Origin: JAWUWD01 sp034112085
GTDB taxonomy: Bacteria; Bacteroidota; Bacteroidia; Cytophagales; Cyclobacteriaceae
DNA: 12,603 nt
Reading direction: 5' to 3'
Assembly: GCA_034112085.1 (NCBI GenBank)
Contig: JAWUWD010000019.1
Span: 1 to 12,603 of the forward strand
The notes under the pieces are model-generated. The model made no database searches. It saw only the letters and a program-made list of their open reading frames with translations, and was not told the origin of the DNA. Each line of letters starts with the position of its first letter. The first letter of the stretch is position 1. Below are positions 1 through 9,000 of this stretch, one piece after another. The position numbers and the translations under genes are program-made.

Positions 1-877
1 ATGCTGCCTTTGGATTTGCAAAAACAATTTCCTGATTTAGATTTTGAATCACTATCCCCATAGGCGAATGCGCTACCAAATTTCTATTTAGCTTTTCGCT
101 TTCTTGAAGAGCTTTTATGGTATTTACTTCATCGTTGATGATGTCCGTAAAGAGCATGACCCCTCCAACATTATTCTGATCATTATGCCAAGGATGAATT
201 TTCCATCTAAGCCAAAGGTTCTCTCCAGTTGGACTTGTGAAGAGTTCTTTGTCATTTATAATTACTTCTCCTTTTAGGGCTCTCACGAGTATGTCGTTCC
301 ACTTTTTATTTATTGTTGGAAAAATATCAAAATAATTTGCGCCTATGAATTCCTCTTTTATTTTTTTAGTAGAAAAAAAAGCCCAATCATCAATCCATTT
401 TTGACTACAGTTGAGACAGACCATTTTGTTGTCAAATAGGGCAACAGCTGAAGTTGAGTGATCAATGAATAACTTAAGCTTTTGATGCGCTAAGAGTAAG
501 TTTCTTTCACTATTCCTGAGCTCATCTACTATACTGACATCATCTACAATTGGTCGGATGATAGACATGATTTCATTTTCAGAAGTGAGCGTACTTGATA
601 CTTCTGCAACTAATTGCTTTCCATCAAAGCAATGTAGAATAAGTTTATTAACGATCCGTTTGTTTTTTGTAAGGTTAGATTCAATTATGGGAATCTCTTG
701 TTGATCGAAAGCACTGATTATGTCGTTTACTTTAAGACTTTTGGTGTCTTCTTTAGAGTATCCAAGTAACTCTTGGAAGGCATTATTAGTGTCTATAACA
801 TTCCGATCCCGATTGAAGATGACGATTGCATCGGGAGCCTCATTAAAGAATTGCTGATATCGTTGGTTTGTATCCAT
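1..877 (-). CDS. Multi-PAS-domain sensor protein, N-terminal part (cut by window edge)
   Basis: Translating the minus strand from the ATG at 877 gives 292 residues without a stop to base 1, so the C-terminal part is missing. The visible part is at least two full PAS domains and the start of a third. PAS1 is about residues 7-110 (FFNEAPDAIVIFNRDRNVID, then NNAFQELLGYS). PAS2 is about 132-245 (FIDHSTSAVALFDNKMV, ending in the PAC-like GGVMLFTDI). PAS3 starts near 262 (HSPMGIVIQNLNQEIVFANP). PAS2 and PAS3 are preceded by short charged linkers (ELRNSERNLLLAHQKLK and ALQESEKLNRN), as in signalling coiled-coil connectors. No signal peptide or membrane segment precedes PAS1, so the sensor is probably cytosolic. 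Families with serial PAS domains usually end in a histidine kinase, GGDEF or similar output, but none is visible. The start is chosen because PAS1 begins directly after it; an in-frame stop lies upstream at 938-940. No Shine-Dalgarno sequence is visible. Confidence 0.88.
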   Translation of the reverse strand, partial: MDTNQRYQQFFNEAPDAIVIFNRDRNVIDTNNAFQELLGYSKEDTKSLKVNDIISAFDQQEIPIIESNLTKNKRIVNKLILHCFDGKQLVAEVSSTLTSENEIMSIIRPIVDDVSIVDELRNSERNLLLAHQKLKLFIDHSTSAVALFDNKMVCLNCSQKWIDDWAFFSTKKIKEEFIGANYFDIFPTINKKWNDILVRALKGEVIINDKELFTSPTGENLWLRWKIHPWHNDQNNVGGVMLFTDIINDEVNTIKALQESEKLNRNLVAHSPMGIVIQNLNQEIVFANPKAA

Positions 878-1112
878 TAATTGCACGTCAATATAGCAGT
901 ATTTATAGGACAGCGAAAAGTTATTTGGATAATTGCACTACTTATATTCCCCTTTTGAAGAAAAGAATATACTATGTATGTACTATTGAAATGCGATATC
1001 ATGGCAGTTAAAAGTTTATTATGTCATTACTTAATGAGTATTCGTTAGATGCGAACAAAGCATAAAAATATTTAGTCTCGATCAATAAACATTTTTAAAT
1101 TTAAATGCTTGA
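878..1112. other. Divergent intergenic region between the PAS protein and the outer-membrane fusion protein
   Basis: This AT-rich stretch of 235 bases holds no convincing gene or RNA. It must carry the promoters of both divergent genes. On the plus strand, bases 1096-1103 read TAAATTTA, one base off the Bacteroidota -7 motif TAnnTTTG, and they lie within a 12-base palindrome (1094-1105). I see no TTG at a convincing -33 distance. On the minus strand I find no full match to the motif. The promoter assignment is therefore weak. Confidence 0.5.
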
Positions 1113-4100
1113 ATGAAAATGCAAACCACAATGTATATGAATGAAATGAAAACTCAGATAGTGAGAGTATATATTGTTTTAACTGTTTTATTTTTCTCGT
1201 TTAAGACAGTCAATAGTCAAGACCACACGATTTATTTGATTGGTAATTCTTATGAACTAGAAGAGGGCAGTGAGTTAGAGAGTTTGTTAAAACAGCAATT
1301 CTCTGAAGCTTCTAAGAATAGTTCTTTGGTTTTTTTAGGTGATAATATTTCTCCTACAGGAGTTTCTGATAGTCTAAGCTCTAACTGGGGATTAGTAGAA
1401 CAGAAAATAATTCAGTTATCCAATTTACTAAAATTATATAAGGGGGAAACTTATTTCATCCCTGGAGATAGAGATTGGAAAGAAGGAAAACGGCTAGGAT
1501 GGCAATCTGCTGAACGCCAGCAGCTATTAATTGACTCTGTTTTTCAACAGGCGAGTGTTCAATATTTGCCAAAATCAAGCTGCCCCGGAATTGAGGAAAT
1601 AAACCTCAGCGAACAGGTTACTCTATTGATTGCGGACTCTCAATGGCTTCTCCATCCTTGGGATAAGCCAAAACTAGATAGTGAGTGTGGAGCCAAGTCA
1701 GTTGGAGAAGTAATTAGCCAGTTGGAAAGTGCCTTGAAACGGAATGCACATAAGAGAGTAGTGTTTGCAACGCACCATCATGTGATCAGTCAGGGGAAGT
1801 ACGGCACAAGGAACTTTGGTTCATTACAGTATTCTTCACATCCTAAAACAAACGCATTTTCAAAAGTGCTCAATGACCTATTGGGTAAATATGATAATGT
1901 TGTCCATGTATCTGGACATGAGAAAGTTTTTCAGCACTTGGTCGATGAGCAAACTTCATATGTTACTTCGGGAGCAGTTGGTGAGATTTCTAAAGTTAAG
2001 CCTGATGATAAGTTAAAATTTAGTAGCCTAAATGAAGGATTGACAAGTTTGAAATTTCAGACAGATGGGAAGACCCATTTGATATTTCAGACCAAGAATG
2101 GTATTGAATACAATCAAGTTGTGATGGATAAACCTTATCAGTCCTTGCCATCTATTGATGACTTTGCCATTACTCAAAAGACCATAATAACTAATAGTAG
2201 TGATCAGTATGATAAAGAAAATGTTTGGTTTGGTGGAGAGAATTATCGCAAGGTTTGGAAGCAAAAGAGAGAATTTCCAGTTTTTGATATTGGAAAAGAG
2301 CATGGTGGGTTGACAATCACTCAACGTGGTGGGGGTCAACAAACAAGATCTCTCAGATTGGAGGCTAAAGATGGCAGAGAGTATGTACTCCGGTCGATTG
2401 AGAAATACACAGAAAAGGCAGTTCCGGAAGCTTTGAGAACTACTTTTGCCGCAGGAATTATTCAAGATCAAATTTCAGCATCTCATCCTTATGGAGCTTT
2501 TGTTGTTCCGTTCTTAGCAGATAAAGTAGGCGTATACCACACTAATCCTAAAGCGGTCTACATTCCAAAAGATCCTCGATTCGGAATACATCAGGAAGAT
2601 TTTGCCAATACCATATGTCTTTATGAAGAGCGAGTCGCAGGTAATCAATCTGAAGCGGCATATTTTGGGAATTCTAAAAAGATAATCAGTACACCTAAGA
2701 TGATCCTAAAACTATATGAAGACAATGATAATTATGTTGATCAACTGTGGGTCATCAAATCTCGACTCTTTGATATGTTTATAGCAGACTGGGATAGGCA
2801 TGATGATCAATGGAGATGGGCGCAGTTCAAAGATGGAAAAGGTAAAATGTATCGCCCAGTTCCAAGAGACAGAGATCAGGCATTCTTTGTGGGAGAGGGT
2901 TTGATGATGAATCTGGGTACAAAAAAGTGGGGACTTACTAAGTTTCAGGGTTTTGACTATGAGTTCAAGTGGGCCCCTGGATTTAATTTCAATGGGCGCT
3001 ATTTTGATAGAGATTTTGCTAATGAGCCTTCCATGGAGGACTGGTTAGCAACAGCTGACACCTTACAATCCATACTTACAGATAAAGTAATAGAAGATGC
3101 TATAAAGCAATGGCCTGAAGAAATATATCAACATAGGGGAGAGGAAATCATTGCTAAGCTAAAATCTCAAAGAAGTCATTTAAAAGAATATGCCGAAGAA
3201 CACTATCTGTTTTTGGCTAAAAATGTAAACGTTGAAGGATCTGATAAAAGAGAGTATTTTAAAATTGAAAGATTGGATGATGAGCGCACAAGAGTTCGTA
3301 TGTATAAATCCACTAAGAAAGATAAAAAGGATTCGAAACTATATGACAGAACTTTCTTTAGAAGTGAAACTAAGGAAATTAGACTTTATGGACTAGGGGG
3401 TAAGGATGAATTCAAAGTATTTGGAAAAGTAAAAAAAGGAATCAAGTTGAGAATCATTGGTGGTTCGGGAAAGGACGAAATCAAGGACGAGTCTATAGTC
3501 ACTGGACCATCTAAAAAAACTTGGGTATATGATACGCCTGAAGGAAATGAAATGAAACTGGGCAAAGAGTCAAGGGATAAAACCTCGTCTGATCCTATTG
3601 TTAATGAGTATAACCGCAAAGAATTCAAGCATGATAAAGTGATTCCTATTATTTTGGCTTCTATCAATCGTGATGATGGAATCTTTATAGGAGGAGGGTT
3701 TATGGCAACTAAACAAGGTTTTAGAAAATTTCCATTTAAGAGTAATCATTTAGTCACAGCAAAATATGCGCTAGCTACTAGCGCATATAGTTTCCAGTAC
3801 AAGGGTAAATTCACTGATGTGATTGGTAAGTGGAGTTTCGGTCTCAACCTGAAGGCTTTAGCACCAAATTATGTCACTAACTATTTTGGACCGGGTAACG
3901 AATCGGTATTTGATCAACAAGCTGATATTACTTATAATTTGGAAGATAAGATTGACTATTACCGTACACGTTTTAGACAATATTCTGCCGAGACCTTCTT
4001 TTATCGAAATTTGGGTGAGAAAGTGGCACTGGGTATTGGCCATCACTGGCAATCTTTTGAAGTAATGGATGACTATGATGGTGAAAATCGATTTGTTTTG

Positions 4101-4712
4101 GATTATGCTGACCTCATAGCCGATGAAGATTTCTTCGAAAGAGAAGTCTTTGACGGAATAATGGTTCAATTAGAATATGATGGTAGGGATAGCAAGGTCA
4201 TGCCTACTCATGGAATTCATGCAAATGTTGATCTGCGTGGATATGTAGGTGCTGATGGAGGAGCAGAGGATTTTACAAAATTTGAAGGGGAGTTGTCGTA
4301 TTTTAAAACGATAAGACTTCCAGCAAAAATCACTTTTGCTACGAGGATTGGGGCAGGTCATAATTTTGGAGAGTATGAATTTTATCAAGCGCAAGTGCTG
4401 AATGGAAATACCGATATTAGAGGCTACAGGAAGACGCGATTTTTCGGAGACAGTAAGCTTTATAATAACACAGAGCTAAGAGCAAGGCTGTTCAACTTTA
4501 GGAATAAAATAGTTCCCATGTCGATCGGCTTAACTTTATTCAACGATATCGGACGAGTGTGGATTGATGAAGAGAAGTCTGATAAGTGGCACCATGGATA
4601 TGGCACAGGGATTTGGTTTGCACCACTCAATGCATTGCTAATAAGTGTGGATTTAGCTACTTCTGAAGAAGAAAATTTGATTGGATATTTTAAGATGGGG
4701 TTCAGGTTCTAG
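1113..4712 (+). CDS. Metallophosphatase-like / kinase-like / Omp85 beta-barrel outer-membrane fusion protein
   Basis: This 1199-residue protein has a hydrophobic export signal at residues 17-31, ending near VNSQ. Residues 38-290 form a calcineurin-like metallophosphatase domain (FLGDNISPTG 74-83, IPGDRDW 116-122, THHH 220-223, SGHEK 267-271). Several metal ligands expected in this fold are replaced, so catalysis is doubtful. Residues about 390-600 form a middle domain with QRGGGQQTRSLRL (404-416), DWDRHDDQW (559-567) and PRDRDQAFF (584-592), which resembles atypical kinase active sites. Residues 758-791 are rich in Gly/Asp. From about 843 to the terminal Phe lies an Omp85/BamA-type beta-barrel with the conserved loop motif IRGYRKTRFFG (1102-1112) and a typical outer-membrane C-terminus (YFKMGFRF). 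The phosphatase and middle domains would sit in the periplasm where BamA has POTRA domains; none of those is recognisable. The true start may be the ATG at 1146, which gives a standard signal peptide (MKTQIVRVYIVLTVLFF). The gene is monocistronic and convergent with the TolC-type gene. The fusion architecture is confident; the function is not. Confidence 0.88.
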   Translation: MKMQTTMYMNEMKTQIVRVYIVLTVLFFSFKTVNSQDHTIYLIGNSYELEEGSELESLLKQQFSEASKNSSLVFLGDNISPTGVSDSLSSNWGLVEQKIIQLSNLLKLYKGETYFIPGDRDWKEGKRLGWQSAERQQLLIDSVFQQASVQYLPKSSCPGIEEINLSEQVTLLIADSQWLLHPWDKPKLDSECGAKSVGEVISQLESALKRNAHKRVVFATHHHVISQGKYGTRNFGSLQYSSHPKTNAFSKVLNDLLGKYDNVVHVSGHEKVFQHLVDEQTSYVTSGAVGEISKVKPDDKLKFSSLNEGLTSLKFQTDGKTHLIFQTKNGIEYNQVVMDKPYQSLPSIDDFAITQKTIITNSSDQYDKENVWFGGENYRKVWKQKREFPVFDIGKEHGGLTITQRGGGQQTRSLRLEAKDGREYVLRSIEKYTEKAVPEALRTTFAAGIIQDQISASHPYGAFVVPFLADKVGVYHTNPKAVYIPKDPRFGIHQEDFANTICLYEERVAGNQSEAAYFGNSKKIISTPKMILKLYEDNDNYVDQLWVIKSRLFDMFIADWDRHDDQWRWAQFKDGKGKMYRPVPRDRDQAFFVGEGLMMNLGTKKWGLTKFQGFDYEFKWAPGFNFNGRYFDRDFANEPSMEDWLATADTLQSILTDKVIEDAIKQWPEEIYQHRGEEIIAKLKSQRSHLKEYAEEHYLFLAKNVNVEGSDKREYFKIERLDDERTRVRMYKSTKKDKKDSKLYDRTFFRSETKEIRLYGLGGKDEFKVFGKVKKGIKLRIIGGSGKDEIKDESIVTGPSKKTWVYDTPEGNEMKLGKESRDKTSSDPIVNEYNRKEFKHDKVIPIILASINRDDGIFIGGGFMATKQGFRKFPFKSNHLVTAKYALATSAYSFQYKGKFTDVIGKWSFGLNLKALAPNYVTNYFGPGNESVFDQQADITYNLEDKIDYYRTRFRQYSAETFFYRNLGEKVALGIGHHWQSFEVMDDYDGENRFVLDYADLIADEDFFEREVFDGIMVQLEYDGRDSKVMPTHGIHANVDLRGYVGADGGAEDFTKFEGELSYFKTIRLPAKITFATRIGAGHNFGEYEFYQAQVLNGNTDIRGYRKTRFFGDSKLYNNTELRARLFNFRNKIVPMSIGLTLFNDIGRVWIDEEKSDKWHHGYGTGIWFAPLNALLISVDLATSEEENLIGYFKMGFRF
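3764..3788. repeat. Perfect 11-bp inverted repeat inside the outer-membrane fusion gene
   Basis: Bases 3764-3774 (ATATGCGCTAG) and 3778-3788 (CTAGCGCATAT) are exact reverse complements separated by three bases (CTA). As RNA this would be a tight stem-loop within the codons for YALATSAYS at the beginning of the beta-barrel region. No T-run follows, so it is not a standard terminator. It may be coincidental or an mRNA structure. Confidence 0.7.
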
Positions 4713-4733
4713 ATCATTTTCACATTTAAGTAA

Positions 4734-4758
4734 TTTTAGCTAAAAAACAGCTTTTAGC
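4734..4758. terminator. Possible terminator-like inverted repeats between convergent genes
   Basis: The convergent genes are separated by 27 bases. Bases 4734-4745 form a perfect 12-base palindrome (TTTTAGCTAAAA). Bases 4739-4745 (GCTAAAA) also pair with 4752-4758 (TTTTAGC) across a six-base loop. The stems are AT-rich and weak, they overlap the 3' end of the TolC-type gene, and no clear T-tract follows on either strand. This could be a bidirectional terminator, but the support is limited. Confidence 0.25.
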
Positions 4759-6068
4759 AACGTGCCGCTTAATCTTTTTAACGCCAATTCGGCATTTTTA
4801 GCACTGTATTTAGCTTGATTGTAATTTAATTTAGCATTCAATAAGTTGAGCTGAGCTTGCCTGAAATCAATTGAATTAATCCCTCCCAATTCATATTGTT
4901 CTTTTGATCGATCAAAATTTCTTTGATTTGTTTGGTTATTTTTGCCTTCGGCTATCATTACAAATAGAGCAGTTTCATATACTGTCCACGCGTTCCTTAA
5001 TTGTCGCTCTAGATCTAATTGAGTTTGCTCAAGTAATATTTTTTGATTCTCATATTGTAATCTTGAATTTTGTCTTCTTGTGTTTGATATACCACCATCA
5101 AAAATATTCCAAGTCAAGGTAGCCCCCAAATTCAGAGCAGTTGAGGTACGCTCTGAGAGAAAGTTGCCAGGGGCAAATTGATTGTTATTCCAACCATATG
5201 ACGAATTGACACCGATACTGGGAATGAGTGCTGAATTAGCAACTTTCATATCGAAAGTGGCATTTTTAAGACCACCTTGTTGGAGAGCTAGTGTAGCATT
5301 TTGTTGATTGAGTTGTAATGCCATTTCCTCATAAGTCAAATTTTCTTCAAATACCAAGAGCGTGTCAATAGTAAAGTCCAAGTTTATATCTCTGCCCATT
5401 AATAAATTTAAATTCCTTTTTTCATTTCTCAATTGTTGGACTATGGTGAGAAAACTTATGCTATCTGTGTTATAATCAACTTCTGCATTTAGTATGTCCA
5501 ATTGACTGTTTTGCCCAAATTCAAAACTGTATTTTGCACGGGTCCATCTCTCCTTTGAAATACTCAATGTTTCTTTTTGATTTAATTCATTCTGTGAAAG
5601 TCTCGCGATCTCATAGTAACTATTGAATAAGTTAGTGAGTGTATTTTCTATAACTACCCTAGCCTGAATTTCACTCAAATTGTAATTTTCTTGAAGTTTT
5701 TTGTAATTGTATTTTCTTCCAAAGCCATTAAAAACTGTGTAATCCAAATTTACTGATGCATTTGAGCCTGAGCTCGTAGCGGCATTTATTGTTGTATCAT
5801 TACCATTTAAAAAGGTTAAATTCGAATTTGCCCTTGCGGTATTTGTGCCTGCAATTCCAGATATATTTGGTAGGTAACCACTATTGGTTATTTCAGAATT
5901 ATTTTTGGCTATTGCCAGATCATTATTGGCTGCGCGGATGTCAAAATTATTTTCTAAAGCAATCGATACCGCATCAGATTTCGATAAAATATCCTGATCC
6001 TGAGCGTAAAGGTGCGATGCTTGCACAAAAAACAATATGAGCAAGCTGATATAACTAGTATGTTTCAT
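4740..6068 (-). CDS. TolC-family outer-membrane efflux channel
   Basis: This 442-residue protein is the outer-membrane channel of the tripartite pump. It starts with a clear signal peptide (SYISLLILFFVQASHLYAQ), with cleavage likely after YAQ. It has the two-repeat organisation of outer membrane efflux proteins: an N-terminal DAVSIALENNFDIRAANND helix followed by NSGYLPNISG, and a second copy starting near LNQQNATLALQQGGLKNA and followed by NSALIPSIGVNSSYGW. Each repeat contains long Gln/Asn/Glu-rich helices that would form the periplasmic tunnel, with amphipathic strands between them for the barrel. The length is in the usual TolC range. It is the last gene of the efflux operon. Its ATG lies inside the 3' end of the RND gene (overlap 6055-6068), which suggests translational coupling. 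Substrate specificity cannot be read from the sequence. Confidence 0.93.
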   Translation of the reverse strand: MKHTSYISLLILFFVQASHLYAQDQDILSKSDAVSIALENNFDIRAANNDLAIAKNNSEITNSGYLPNISGIAGTNTARANSNLTFLNGNDTTINAATSSGSNASVNLDYTVFNGFGRKYNYKKLQENYNLSEIQARVVIENTLTNLFNSYYEIARLSQNELNQKETLSISKERWTRAKYSFEFGQNSQLDILNAEVDYNTDSISFLTIVQQLRNEKRNLNLLMGRDINLDFTIDTLLVFEENLTYEEMALQLNQQNATLALQQGGLKNATFDMKVANSALIPSIGVNSSYGWNNNQFAPGNFLSERTSTALNLGATLTWNIFDGGISNTRRQNSRLQYENQKILLEQTQLDLERQLRNAWTVYETALFVMIAEGKNNQTNQRNFDRSKEQYELGGINSIDFRQAQLNLLNAKLNYNQAKYSAKNAELALKRLSGTLLKAVF

Positions 6069-9000
6069 TTTCTACTTTTAATTCTTTTACAGCTCTTTCT
6101 ACTTCTTCAGAGGTTGGTTTTTTTGTAGTCCACAACCATTGCATATGGACTTTTATAGTATTGCTGCTGGATAACATTAACGGCAGCATGATTAACGTAA
6201 GTACTGTCGCTAACATGATTCCGTAAGCTACTGATATAGCCATAGGTATCAAAAATTGAGCTTGTCTACTAGTTTCAAATATCAATGGCGTTAATCCAGC
6301 GACTGTTGTAAGTGTGGTTAGGAAAATGGCCCTAAATCTTGATTTTCCTGCAGCAACTATTGCCTCATCGAATGTCATTCCTTCTTTCAAGTAGGTGTTT
6401 AGTTTACCAATGAGCACCAACCCATCATTGACAACTATCCCTATCAAGGCTATGATGCCAAGAAAAGAGAGAATGTTGTTTGGGAAGTCATGAATCCAAT
6501 GCCCCCATGCAACTCCTATAAGACTAAACGGAATCATGAGTAATAGAAGAAAGGGTTGGCTTAGCGACCTAAAGGTGAATGCGATAATGATGAATATACA
6601 AAATACAATAATCGGTAATACTGCTGCTGCTGAGTCAGTAGTTTTATTGGCTTCTCTGTTTTGCCCTTCAAACACAGGGGTCACATTGGGATATTTGGCT
6701 TTGAGCTCTGGCAGCATTTCCTTTTTAACTTTCGCCATGATTTCGGCTGCACTTGTTTTGGGATCCTTCAATTCTGCGTCTATTCTAACTTCCCTTTTTC
6801 CATTGAGGTGATTGATGGAAACTTCCCCTCTCGCAATTTCATAAGTAGCGATTTCACTGAGAGGGACACGTTCACCGGAAGGACTAAGCACACGCATATC
6901 ATCTAAATTTTTTATAGACGATCTTTCTTCTTTATCATACCTTACCCAAACTTTGATTTCATCCCGTCTCCGTTGGAAACGTTGTACTTGATAGCCAAAG
7001 AATCCAGATCTTACTTGACTTATCACATCACTCAATCGAAAGCCCATAGCATACGCCTTGTCTTTAAGATTTATCTTGATTTCTTTTAGCCCCTCTGGAT
7101 CGGTATCTTGAATATCTTTGATGTCTGGGTTGCTTTGCAAATAGGATCTTAAATATTCTTTAGCTGCTTTTAATTCATCAATATCATTACTGAGTAAGGA
7201 CATTGATATAGGTTTACCACCAAAAGACCCACCTGATCCAAATACTAGACTTTCCACTCCATCAATCTTTCCTACTTTTTCACGAATAATAGAAGACATT
7301 TCGATAGAAGGGAAGTTACGCTGCTCTCCAGCTAATAGATTTATATTTAATGAAGCTGTGGAAGAGCCAGGACCTAATCGCCTAACCATGTTTAAAACCG
7401 CATCTCCTGCCTGTTTATCATTGAAATTTGCACCGACTTCATATGCAACAGTTTCAATATGAGAAATGATGGAGTCAGTAATAGATTCATTTGTTCCTTG
7501 TGGCATCTTTAGTGAGATCGATATTCGATCACTGGCAATTTGCGGAAAAAACGTAACCCGAATGATACCGCCTCCCACTGAGCCTATGGTGAGCAGAAGT
7601 AAGAATATCGGAATTGCAAATCCAAGCACCCTGTTTTTTAAAAAAAACTGAAGAAAAGGGACGTAAAACCCATCCCTTAGCCATGACATAAATTGATCTG
7701 CTTTTTTATTAAACCAATAACTTTTTTGCTCTCTTGTCAGGGCTTTTGAATGTGCTACATGTGAAGGAAGTATGATCAATGCTTCGATGAGTGATATACT
7801 AAGTGTTAGAATGACAATTGTCGAAACCTCTCCAAAAAATTCTCCGATTCTTCCCTCTAAGAAAAAGAAGGTAGAAAAGGCAACTAAGGTTGTTAAAATA
7901 GCAGAGGTTATGGCTGGAAGTACTTCTAAGGTTCCATGCATTGCTGCTTGTATCGGAGATTTACCTTTTTCATAATGATGATATATGTTTTCTGCAATGA
8001 CGATTCCATCATCTACTAAAATACCGATCACTATGATCATCCCAAATAGGGAAAGTACATTGATCGTTACTCCCATATATCCAGCAAAAATAAACATGCC
8101 CATAAATGATATTGGTAAACCAAAGGCTACCCAGAAGGCGAGACGTGGCTTTAAAAATATAGCAAGAAAAAAAAGCACCAATGCCATTCCTTGCAATCCA
8201 TTCCTCAATAATAATTCTGAACGTTGTACTATAGTGATAGAAGAGTCTCTTGTTATACTTATCTTGACATTATTGTGCGAGGAATTGAATTCACTTATGT
8301 AGTTCTTGGTTTTATCTGCTACATCGATTAGGTCTTCAGAGATAGTTGCATTCACTTGAATCCTTACTGATGTCTCTCCATTGAAATAGGTCCTATCAGG
8401 GTTCTCTGACCATCGGTCTTTTACTTCAGCAATATCACCGAGTCTTATCATTTCCCCAGTTTCTAGAGCTCTTATGGTGATTTGGTTAAGCTCGTCTCCA
8501 TAATAGAATCGATTGTTTACCCGAATGAGATATTCTTCGTAAGATGTTTTGATAGTTCCACCAGTCACCAATATATTGGTAGAAGAAATGGCATTGGCCA
8601 CTTCTTGAAAGGTGAGATCATACGTTCTAAGTTTGTCCTCATTAATTGCTATTTCTATTTCTTCAAGTGGATATCCAGTAACAGCTATTTGTGAAATACC
8701 ATCGATGTTTTTCAGATCTGTTTCTATGTCTCTGGCTATTTCTTTAAGAGATTTCAAGGAGATTTTTTGACCACTTAGTGCCATGGTCACGGCCTCCGTA
8801 TTAAAGATGCTCTTACTGATGATAGCAGGTTCCATACCGACAGGGAAGGAGGGGATTCTATCTACTGAATTCTTCACGTCTGCTAGTACTGCGTCAATAT
8901 CATATCCCTTCAGTACTTCAATAGTTACGCGGGCAGAATTTTCAGAGGAAGTTGAGGTAAAGCGATCTATACCAACAAGACTGCGAATATTATCTTCAAT

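Noticed and set aside
2028..2471. Open frame of 147 codons on the minus strand
   Set aside because: It is antisense to the well-supported outer-membrane fusion gene. The translation has no recognisable domain and unusual composition for this genome.
3858..4394. Minus-strand open frames of 103 and 74 codons opposite the beta-barrel region
   Set aside because: They are antisense to the barrel-coding region, which contains the conserved Omp85 loop motif in the other frame. Neither has a domain.
7985..8302. Open frame of 105 codons on the plus strand
   Set aside because: It lies wholly inside the RND pump gene on the opposite strand. Its translation is rich in Ile, Thr and Pro in a pattern expected from antisense of membrane helices. 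It has no domain or promoter.
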